Shown here one piece after another: positions 34,361 to 45,673 of a stretch of 60,855 bases of DNA. The stretch's first letter is position 1. Each line of letters begins with the position of its first letter. A program made the translations under genes and the position numbers. The stretch spans positions 29,168 through 90,022 of the forward strand of contig JAMYWO010000011.1 of NCBI GenBank assembly GCA_024220525.1. The letters run 5' to 3'. The notes beneath the pieces were generated by a model. It saw only the letters and a program-made list of their open reading frames with translations, made no database searches and was not told where the DNA came from. This stretch comes from Cochliopodium minus (taxonomy: Eukaryota > Discosea > Himatismenida > Cochliopodiidae).

Positions 34361-37300
34361 ATGGAATCAGAATCTTTTGATCTTAATGATACCATAAATA
34401 AATTGAAAGATACAAAAATAAATAAGACTGTGCTTCTATTTTTGAAGAATAAATTCAATGAGGCAAGAATAACAATCATTAATAGAATCATTATACAATT
34501 AAAATTAACTATATTTGGAATTTAATTATATCGAATATTATCAATTTTCAAATTAAATTTAAATTTTGGTCTTATAAAATCACCCTATCCTTCATCCTTG
34601 AATTATCTTAGGAAATAGCAATAAAATTTTGTAATTTGGGAGGAATAGAGGTATTGATTGATTTAATCAACAATAATTTGGAAGATGGAAATCCTAAATC
34701 AGGAGAAGGAACAAGTATAGCAATAGCATTACAAATATTGAATCAAACATATACATTATGCCAAAATTCAACTATAAAAGAAGAATTTCTTGATACATTG
34801 ACATCATTATGTATCAATAAAAAAGCAAATTTGGGTAAAAGGGGATTAGAAATGTTAGATGTATATGCAAAATCAGAATTAACCTTCACAATCATCGATA
34901 AAAGTTTAAAGAGAGGTAAAAAAATTATTATTATAATTTAAGATTGAATAATATTCTTTATTGTATTATTTATAATAGTTGTTGGAAATACAACCATCTA
35001 TAAACAATTAATAGATAATTTAACCAAATCCGATCTGGATGGACAAAAACATTTTTTCAGCTTGATACACTCTTTGGCCAAAAAATCAGGAAGAATAGAA
35101 ATGTTTTTGGACTTCTTGGAAGAAAACTCTTTCTTTGAACAATTAGAAATCTTTTTGAAGAAAAAAGAAGCCAAAAACGAGGAGTTAAACACAATGCTCA
35201 ACAAAATACAACAGCTTATAATCGAAAGATACAAAGTACATACCACACAATTCAGGACATTAATTGAAGACAATTCTTTTCCTCAATTAAAAGAATCCCT
35301 ATCAAATTTTAAGGAAGATTCCTACTCAACAGGTTTTGAAGTAAAAAAATATTTTTTTTTTATTCATTTCAATTCTTGATTCGTTTTTTTTTTAATTTCT
35401 TTAATCCTGTTTTAGAATGAAAATTTTGAGAGATTTGGTGTATTGCCACTTGTTTTTCTTTCCCACTTTTGTAATAAATACAAAGAATCTTTCGAAGATA
35501 TATCCAAAAGCAACGTAAAAAACATTCTTTAAATTATTTCAAACTTCAAAATAACCAATATTTTTATTTAGAAAACCCCTAGTTTTCCTATTTTACGTGT
35601 ATCTAGTGTTTTGACAGGTGTCCTTTGTGATGTTCTCTTTAGCCCCAAAAATGATCAAACTGTTTTCTCTGTTCTTTTGGAAAACAGAAATCCATTGGAG
35701 GAAATATTTTGTATTGTCCTCCAATATCTACATAGAAGCTTCTACAAAAAGGAAAATGAGATCACTGATTTGGGAAAGTTCATGTCAGATTTCAAAAACA
35801 AGATCATAGAAACAATAAACATTCCCTCTTTGAGTATTTCAAGAATTCTTCAAGGTAAACTATTATTTTTTTAATTTTTTTTTTTTAAAAAATTTTTTAA
35901 TTTTCTTTTAAAAAAAGTCTTGGAAAGAGGAGCATCCACCAATATGTCCACCGATGAGATCATGTTCGACATTTACAAAATCATTCCTGCAAATATGTGT
36001 CTAATGTTCGAGGGAAAAAAAAAAGATCTCAACGGGAATGATCTTTCTACCATCGTACAGACATTAGACAAAATCCAGAAAGAGGAAGTAAAGAAACTAC
36101 CTTTAATCAATCTACCAGAGTACTATAACGGAGAACCTTTACCGACAATGCCATCTGATTTTACAGTTACAATACACTTATCGGATTTGGGTATTAATTT
36201 TTTTTTTTATTGAATTTTTTATTTTTATTTTTATTATTTTAGGAAATAAAAATTTCTTGAATAGAGCACCTGAATCTGTTTTGTGCACTGCTGTAGATAA
36301 AGTTAGCGATATAATCAAAAGACTTTTGTCCAGATTGAAAATACAGTATGACAACATCGAAGCTTATGCTTTCAAAGTAACAGGCTACCACTCTTACCTG
36401 CTTACAAGAGAAGAAAAACTCCTCACAGGTAAAAAAAAAAAACATTAAAAAAAACATTTTTATTAATCTTACTTTGAATTAATATTTTTATTAAAAAAAT
36501 AAAAGATTATGATTACGTGAGAACATCCATTGCACAAAAGAAGGAATTAAAGTTTAATTTGATAGAAACCTCTTCTTACGCTAAAAGAGAAAGTATAGCT
36601 GAAGTGGTGGGACAAACTATCTCACCAGAGACCATCGTTGGGATCAACGAAGTCTCCAAAGAAAACTTCATGAAGATTCACTTCAGATTGGCCACTTCGG
36701 GAAAAGAATTCCAAAACAAATTCAAGTTTTCTTTTATCACTGTCCGTCCTTATTTAGGAGGGATTCCCTTAGGTAAGGAAATGTCTACTACTTTTCAGGA
36801 ATGGAAAGGAGACAAGTGTGATTTCTCCTCAGATATGCTTGATTTAACTTTAAAACTGTAAAAGAAAATTTTATTTTTCATTTTTCTTAATTTTTTATTA
36901 TTTTCAATTTAAATTTTTCATTTTTGATTCCCTAATTTTTTTGTTATTTTATTTCTTTTTTTTATTATTATTTCCAATTTTAAATTTTTAAAATTGATTC
37001 AATTTCTAAATTGATTAAATTTTTTTAATTTTTTTAATTTTTAATTTTTTTAAAATTTTTTAATTTTTTTGAAGATATGAAGTCCCTAGAGAAGCTAGAT
37101 TACACATCAAAATATGGGGTACTAACAACCCCAAAAAAGGAAATCAAGAGCATGTAGTGATGTCTTGGATCAATTTCCAGATTTATAACCTCCAAGGAGT
37201 CCTTCGTTCTGAATCAACTGAACTACAAACTTGGCCTGTTAATCCAAATGAACAACATGGAAAACCAGAAGATTTAGATAACCAAAATGGGTTTATAAAA

Positions 37301-40300
37301 ACTATTAATTACATTTCTTCATTTATTTATTTTTTATTTAATTATTTTTTAATATTTTATTTTGATTTTTTAACACATTAATTATTAATTTTTAATCTTT
37401 TTTTTTTGTTTATTTTTTAAAAATAATCAAATCATTTTTTGCTTCTATCATAGCCATTGTGAACAATTATTTATTCTTTTAAAAAAAAAACCTAATCTTT
37501 TCTAAACAAAATTTGGTTTAGACAAACAGAAACGGGGATCGGATTAAACATGAAAATTTTTGCATTTGGAGGTAAAGTGGGGACAATATACTCTTATGAA
37601 CCAACCAAAACCGTTCCCGACTATGTCCCTGTTCTGATCACTCCTAAAAAAATTTTCGCATTGGAGTCCATTTTGGACAGGGATCCCCTCTACGAGCTCA
37701 CCGAAGCTGAAAAGCAGTTGTTGTGGGAATGCAGATATTTTTACATTGAGAATCCAAAAGCTCTTTCAAAGTTTTTGTTATCAGTTGATTGGGCTAATCC
37801 TTCACAAGTATAAAAAAAAATTTCAAAAAAATTTTTAATTTTATAATTTTTATTTTAATTTTATAATTTACTTATCTTTTATTGTTATTTTTTTTTATTT
37901 TTAATTTGTATCATATTTAATCTCGCATATTTATTTGGGAATATATTCAAACACATTTTTATTTATTAATTTATAATTATTTTTAATATTTAATATTAAA
38001 ATTTTGTTAATTTTCAGTTAAATTTATTTAATTTTTTATAATTTTTTTATTTTTTTATATTTTATTATTTAATAACTTTTGAAAATTATAATTTTCAAAA
38101 AAAAAGGTAAATGAAGCGCATAATCTTTTGAATTCTTGGGGAGAATTAAATAAGGAACAAGGATTGGAACTTTTGATAGGAAAGTATGCAGACACTAAAG
38201 TCAGAGAAAAAGCAGTCTCCGTGGTAGAAACTTTCAATGATCAAGAATGCTCACAATATCTCGCGCAACTAGTTCAAGGTAAAAATAAGCAAATTATTCA
38301 CAAATAAAAATAAAAAATTAACAAAGAGTTTGAAATAAAAAAATTAACTAAAGAATAAAATAAACAAGTTTAAAAAAAATAAAAAATCAAAACAAAAAAC
38401 TAAAACTAAAAACTAAAACAAAAAATAAAAAATAAAAAATAAAAAATAAAAAATTAAAAAAAAAAAATAAAAAATAAAAAATAAAAAACAAAAAACAAAA
38501 AACAAATAAAAAATAAAAATATAAATAAAAAACAAGAAATTTAAAATTAAAATTATTTTTTAAAAGCACTGAGATATGAACCTTACCATGATAGTGCTCT
38601 TGCGAGGTTTTTGATGAAAAGAGCAATAAGAAGCAGATCGAAGATAGGACACTACTTTTTGTGGCATCTCAAATCGGGTCTCCACGAACACCTCGTGCAG
38701 GAAAGATTCGCGCTCATGCTCTACATCACTCTCAACAACATGGGAGACTACAAGTTGCAGTTCATCAAACAAATCATCGCCTGCGATGTTTTCACTTCTG
38801 TTTCCGCAGACTTAGCTCCTATGAGCAGAGAAGTAACTTATTTTATTTTTATGTTTCTTTTTTACTTATTTATTTTTCATAATTTGATTATTTGATTTTT
38901 ATCTTTTATGTTATTTTCTTTGATCTAAATCTTTTATTTTAATATTTTTTAAAAAATATTTCTTTTATTTGATTATTTGATAATAATCTTTTATCTTATT
39001 TTCTTTGATTATTTGATCTTTAAATTTGTTTCAATATTTTTTTTTTTCATTTCATCTTTCATTTTACTTTGAATTTTCTTTTGGTTTTTTATATTTTTAA
39101 TTTTTAAATTTCTTTTACACATTTTTTTTTTTTATAATTCAATTCATTTATTTACTTTTTATTTCTGTTTTGATTTTAATGTTTTAATTTTTGTAGGAAC
39201 GTAGAAGCAATTATAAGAGTTTGTTAACCAAAGCAAGCAAACAACTCCCTTCCTCATTCATCCTACCTTTGAACAGTCAAGTCGAAGTAACCAACTCTCT
39301 CATGATCGATGAATGCAAAGTAATGACTTCAAAGATGGCGCCTTTGTGGTATATTTTATTTATTTATTTTTTAATATTTTTAAATAATTTTTTTAATATT
39401 AATTTATTTTAATTTTTTATATTTTTTATATTTTTTAATAATTTTTAGACTTTTTTAATTATTTTTTTTTTTTTTGAAGGCTTTCTTTCATTAATGAAGA
39501 TAAAAACGCAAAAGAAAATGTAATTGTGATGTTCAAGAAAGGAGATGACTTGAGACAAGATGCTCTAACTTTGCAACTAATGAGAAACATGGTAAAAATT
39601 GAAAATATAAAAAATAAAAAATAAAAAACAAGAAATAAAAAATAAAAATAATTATAAATAAATCATAAATAATAAAAATAAAGATAATTATAAAAAAAAA
39701 ATTAAATAATAATTATAAAAATTATAAAATAAAATAACAAATTTTTTTTTTGAAGGATGTGATGTGGAAGAATGAAGGAATAGATTTTGGAATAAGTAAT
39801 CTTTTGTACAGGTGTATTCCAACTGGATACAAAGTAGGAATGTTGGAGATCGTGCAAAACAGTACCACGATCGCATCTATTCAAGGAGGTAAAATAAAAA
39901 AATTATATACAAAAAATAAAAATAAATAAAAATAAAAATAAAAATAAAAAATAAAATAAAAATTGAAAAAAATAAAATAAAAATAAAATAAAATAAAATA
40001 AAATAAAATATAAAAAATGTAAAAAATAAAAAATAATAAAAATCAAAAAATAAAAAATAAAAAAATTTTTAACTTGTACCTGAATAATAAATCAAAAAAA
40101 ATTAAAACTAAAAAATATTAATAAATTAATAAAAAAAAAAATTAAAAAATTTTTAGGAATCAAAAAATTGTTTGAGAAAGATGTGATCACGAATTGGATT
40201 AAAGAAGGAAACCCAGATAACTTCAAAAAAGCTAAAAATTACTTTGCCAAATCATGTGCTGGCTATTGTGTTGCTACTTTCGTGTTGGGTGTAGCAGATA

Positions 40301-41213
40301 GACACAACGTAAAACATAAAAACTTAAAAAAAAAATTTTAAAATAAAAAAATGTTAAAAAATATCAATTTTAAATCACTAATTTTTCAAATTTTAATTTT
40401 TCAAAAAAGGATAATATCATGATGACTAGAACAGGGTAATTTTTAATTTTAATTTTAATTTAATTTATTCTAATTTATTTTAATTTTAATTTATTTTAAT
40501 TTATATTAATTTAAAATAGTTTTAATTTATTTTTTTTAATTTATATTTATTTAAAATAGTTTTAATTTAAATTTTAATTTATTTTTTATATTTTATTTCA
40601 TATTACTTATTTCTTTTTATAATTTCTTTTTCTAAAAAAAAGAGCTCTTTTTCACATTGATTTCGGACACTTTTTGGGCCACGTAAAGAAAAAAATGGGA
40701 ATTACCAGAGAAGTTTCTCCTTTCGTCTTCACCAACCAATACGCGGATGTCCTTGGTGGAAAAGGATCTCGTGGTTTCCTCAAATTCGAGCAAGACTGTT
40801 GCACAGCCTTCAACATTGTAAAAATAAAAAATTCAAAATTATTTATTCAATTTCTTAATTTCAATTTTAATTTTTTATTTTTTTTTATTATTCATTCATT
40901 TTAATTTTTTTTTTGTTTTTTATTTTTTATTTTTCGATAGTTGAGAAGAAATGGCCCTCTTTTGATGAACCTTCTTTTGCTTATGATGTCCTCTGGTCTT
41001 CCTGAACTTAAAAGCCAAAAAGACATAGGTCACTTGAGAAAAACTTTGGTGCTGGAAAAGACAGAACAGGACTCTTCCATCTTTTTTAAGGAGAAGATCA
41101 TCGAATCTTTAAACACTTTTTCTCACAAGACTTTGGTTGATGCTCCTCATTTGTTAAAGAACCCAAGAAATCAAGATAAAAATGATAAAAAAAAGGAAAA
41201 GAATTTGAAATAA
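34361..41213 (+). CDS. Class I phosphoinositide 3-kinase catalytic subunit
   Basis: Nineteen exons splice in phase: 34361-34462, 34612-34915, 34979-35340, 35416-35514, 35572-35854, 35918-~36190, ~36242-~36429, ~36505-~36858, ~37075-~37290, ~37521-~37809, ~38107-~38279, ~38567-~38832, ~39197-~39350, ~39480-~39590, ~39757-~39887, ~40156-~40308, ~40411-~40436, ~40642-~40816 and 40941-41213. Domains in order: a ~330-residue helical repeat region (IAIKFCNLGGIEVLIDLINN), a Ras-binding domain (FTVTIHLSDLG onward), C2 (FKFSFITVRPYLGG; HIKIWGTN), the PIK helical domain (EKQLLWECRYFYIENPKAL) and the kinase domain (MFKKGDDLRQDALTLQLMRN, VADRHNDNIM, HIDFGHFLGH). It makes PtdIns(3,4,5)P3-type lipids at membranes. 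An adaptor-binding domain is not evident. Intron 1 has a GC donor. Confidence 0.92.
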
Positions 41214-41441
41214 ACTTCAAAAAAAACGAAATTTTTCTTCTTTGAAAGAAAATTAAAATTATTTAAAATTAATGATTTAAATATTTTTGATAAAATTTTT
41301 TAATTTTTGACACGACAAAAAAAGTTTCAAGAAATGACAAATAAATCAAGTTTGGAGAAATGAACAAATTATATTCTAATTTGAATAAAAATAATAGCTT
41401 GAAAGATAAAAATTTAATTACAAGAAAAAAAAAAAAGGAAA

Positions 41442-44400
41442 ATGAATGATAATGACAATTCATGGATCCAATCAAAGAATCATTATTATAACAAATTAAA
41501 ATTTATAACAACAGATAAAAATATATCTCCATCAAATAACAACAATATACCCAACAAAAATACTTTTCACAATAATAATCCCAATAGCAGCAATATAAAG
41601 TCCAAAAACAATTTCAATACCTTCAATAATAGGTATAATAAAAATCCTATACCAAATAATAATGAAAGCAGATCTTCTAAAAAAATCAAAATTGAGGATA
41701 ACATCAATAGAATGGAAGATGATTCAAAAAAATATAAGATGATACAAGTATCTGATAATGATCTTTGGAATGATGATCATGTGAAAATGCCTTGCTCCAA
41801 ATTCAACAAGACATCTGATGGAGTATCCAAATGGGATATGATAATGATGATATTAGATAAACCCATCAATGATCTCAATTCCCTCAAAAATATAATATGG
41901 GAAATCAATGAGAAACAAAGAATGAGGTAAATATAAAAAAATATATAACACAAATATGTTTATATGCAATCAAATCCAATCATATATTCTTTCAATTTCC
42001 AATGTAGTAAAATATAGGAAAATATATAATCTTTTTGCAAATTTATTTTCCAAGTATTTTTATTTTGTAATAAAACTTTTTTGTTTGCATTTCAAAGTTT
42101 TATGAAGTATAATACTTTGACCAGTTTTTATAATCGTTTTAAAAATTTTCTAATCCTAATACAATTTTAGTTGGGATCTACAATCACTGACAGAATATTT
42201 TCAATCGATCCCACCAAAACAATCAAAAGAGATCCTAGAAAAAATAATCCCCAAAATGAGCCTCTTGGCACAAAAACTTCCGCTCCTCGTAAAAAAGCCT
42301 ATTCCGCTCCTCAAAAAAAAACAAAACAAAACAATAATGCTTTCTCAATTTCAAATTGCAAGTTTATTGGCCAATGCTTTTTTTTGTACATTCCCTCCCA
42401 ATTGGTCTAAAAGCTTGCCCTCTTTCAACTTTGACACTTTGCATAATTCTCATAAGACCCATAAGTTCCGCCATTCCGACATTGACAAGGAAAAGAATGA
42501 ATGTAAATTGGAGAAATACAAGTGCATTTTTAACTACTTCAGGTCTATTTTGGTCAAAGGTGGGGAATTTGGAAACATTGGTAACTTTTTTGTTTGTTTG
42601 ATTTCAATTTTTTAAAACTTTTTAATCAAAATTTTTGAATTAATTTTTTTAAAACATTTTCTTTCTAAAATTATTTTTTTAATTGAATGGATTTTTAATT
42701 GATATTTTTAATTTTTATAGTTTTTTGTAATCTTTTGAAACTTTTTTCTTTTCTAATTTATTTTTAATTAAATTTATTTGATTTAAAAAAATTTTCTATT
42801 CTCAAAGATATCCAGAATGGAAATATTAGCTTTCAAAGACAGATCCTAAAAAACTTTCCAGTTTGGCACACTTCTGAATGTCCCCTCAGCAAGCTCGAAG
42901 TGCTCACAGAAGGAACCATCGAGGATTCTCCTTCTTATTCTCTCCAAGTAGATTTTGCAAACAAAATAATTGGAGGCAAAAAAATAATTCAAAAATAAAA
43001 TAAAACAAAATAATAAAATAATAATATATAATAATAAAATAATAAAATAATAAAATAAAAATAGTTATATAATAAAATAAAAAATTAATAATAAAATAAT
43101 AAAATAACAAAAAAATAAAATAAATTAAAATTAAGAAATTAAAAAATTAATTAAAAAAATTTTAAAGGTGGAGTCCTTAAATCGGGAATGGCTATGGAGG
43201 AAATAAGGTTTTTGATTAACACAGAGCTAATTGTTTCTAGGCTGTTCACTGGTAGATTTCTTTCACTCAACATTTCTTCCTAATTTATTATTCTTTTTTT
43301 TAAAAAAAAAAAAGAGGAACTTGGAGATCATGAAAGGTGAAAGAAAAAAAGAAAAAAAAAAATAAAGATTTTTTAAAATAGAATAGATATTTAATTTAAA
43401 ATATGAAATAAAAAATAACAAAAAAAATAAAAAAATAAAAAAAATTAATAAAATAAATCTTAAAAATGTTAACAAAAATTTTAAAAAAAAATAAAAAAAA
43501 ATTTAACAAAAACTTTTTCTTAGTTTGATAATTAAAGGGAGCGAGAGGTACAATAAATACAAAGAGTATGGCTACAAATTCAAGTACGATGGGAACTACG
43601 AAGACAAAACGAAACAAGACGAGCTCCTCCGCAAAATCACCACCATCACCGCCATTGATGCGCAGATCGTTCCTCCTAACAATTTTAATCAGCAGTATCA
43701 GACAAATTTTTTGTTGAGGGAGTTGAATAAGGCTTTTGTCGGTTTTTGTCATGATGTTTCCCTTGATAAAAACGGTTTAGTTTCTACTGGAAGGTATTTT
43801 TGAAAAAAATTCTTAAAATTTTAAACCATTTATTTCAAATTAATTTTTTGAAATAATTTTAAAAATTATTTTTTTATTTTTTATTTTATCTTCAATTTTT
43901 TTATTTTCAAAAAATTACAACTTTTCAAATTCTATCTTTTTACAAATCAATTTTAACAAATCAATCATTTTTTTCTTTTTTAGATGGGGAAGTGGAGTTT
44001 TTAATGGTAAAGAAAAAAAAAAAATCTCAAAGAAAATATTCAAAGAAAAAATAAATATAAATAAATAAAATGCAATTTAAATAATTCAAATATTAAAAAA
44101 AAAAAAATATAGGGTGCCCACAACTCAAAGCGATAGTACAACTGATGGCGGCTAGCGAATGCAAAAAGGATGTGATTTACTACACATTCGGAGACACCCT
44201 CTTCGAAGAGAAGTTGAAGAAAATCTATGCGATGCTCGTCAAAGAAAAAGTGAGTGTGGGCAAACTCTTCAACAACATTGTTGACTACCAAAAATCTCTT
44301 ATCAACAATTATTCCTTCTTTGACTTTTTGACGCTGAGTTATTCCGAAGATTCCGTCATCGAAAAAACTCGCTCCAATGAAAAAAAAAAAATTGACGGCG

Positions 44401-45628
44401 GAAATATTAATTTTGACGGCGGAAAATTGATTGATGATCAAACAAATTTTGATGGGAAAAAAATTGATGATAATAGGAAAAAAAATGGGGATAGTTGTAC
44501 TCGTTCTCCTTCTTCTTCCAATACTCTTTTTTCTCAGAATCTCTTTTCTGAAAAAAGTCCTCATAGAAATATTGTTAATGAGGAAGAGGATGAGGTGATT
44601 GTTTATCGAAAGAGTTTTTCTGAGACTCAGTTTGATAAATTGACTAAGCAGCAAAATAATAATAATAATAAAATTAACAATAAAAATATTAACAATGTTA
44701 ATAATAAAAATATTAATGATAATAATTTTAATTATTTTAGTAGAGCCAATAATGATTTTGTGAAAAAACTGGATGAGAAAAATAAATGGATAGAAAAAAA
44801 TAAAAATAAAAATGATAAAAATAGTGAGTATGCGATGAATGGAAAAAAAATGGAGGAGGTTAACAAAAAATTGTTTGATAGTGAAAATGAAGGTGAAGAT
44901 GAAGATTTGGATGATGTTTTCGGAGACAATAAAAAAAAAGTTCAAAATAATTACAACAATAATGGTGAAGGTGGTATTAGACCCAGCCAAAGTTTTGAGT
45001 ATAAATTTGATGAAAAAGAAAATGAAGAGATGGATGAAAGCCATGAAGTCAATTTACTTTCTAATCTCAGTGAAGACAATGAGAGAAATGATGGGGAAAA
45101 TGATGCTTTCAATGAGGCCAATATTTCTATTAATATTTCAAGAGAGACTTTGGCAGAAAGAAATGATTATAAAAATAGTTATGAGAGTAATGATGAGATT
45201 AATGAGGATAATTTTGATGAAAATTTTGATAATTTGTTTCAAAAGGATGACAATAATGAAAACAGCGAGAATGATTCTTTTGAAATCATCCATAACAAGG
45301 GCAATCCTCCCAAAAACGCTGCTACAAAAGTCAAAATGTCTTGCCTATCTCATAATTTTAACAAAAAATATCAAGTTTCCCCTAATGTATAAAAATTTTT
45401 TGAAATTTTATTTAAATTTTTATTAATTTATTTTGAAAAAAAAAAAAGGAAAAAATTTCCATTCTTATTTCTCGTGTTTCAAAAGAAGAGTTTGAAAACA
45501 AAAAGTTAACTGTTTTCTCAGAGAAAAAGTTGATAGATCAAAACCTTTTATGGAAAGATATATCTTCTTACTATCCTTATAATAATCTTTTTGTGAGCGA
45601 AATTACATTAAAGTTTGAAGGAGATTGA
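41442..45628 (+). CDS. PARG: Poly(ADP-ribose) glycohydrolase with long acidic/Asn-rich tail
   Basis: Exons 41442-41927, ~42171-42582, 42808-42975, 43168-43251, 43315-43336, 43524-43793, 43984-44006, 44113-45386 and 45449-45628 are in phase. An Asn-rich head is followed by the PARG helical domain (SLLANAFFCTFPP) and the catalytic macrodomain: GGGVLKSGMAMEEIRFLI (family GGG...QEE; here MEE, both Glu kept), TELIVSRLFTEEL, then GRWGSGVFNGCPQLKAIVQL (family GNWGCGAFGGD...LK). It hydrolyses poly(ADP-ribose), presumably in the nucleus. After the core, exon 8 adds about 340 residues of Asn/Asp/Glu/Lys low complexity, and a short last exon has a folded look (ISILISRVSKEEF, DISSYYPYNNLF). The intron within the signature (42976-43167) has a GC donor, and exons 5 and 7 are 22 and 23 nt. 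Confidence 0.9.
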
Positions 45629-45673
45629 TTAAAAAAAAACTATTTGATTGTATTGTATAAAAAAAACTTTTAA

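Noticed and set aside
44040-45044. Long antisense open frame opposite the PARG tail
   Set aside because: It is rich in Ile/Phe runs that mirror the Asn/Lys/Glu codons of PARG exon 8; a shadow of low-complexity coding sequence.
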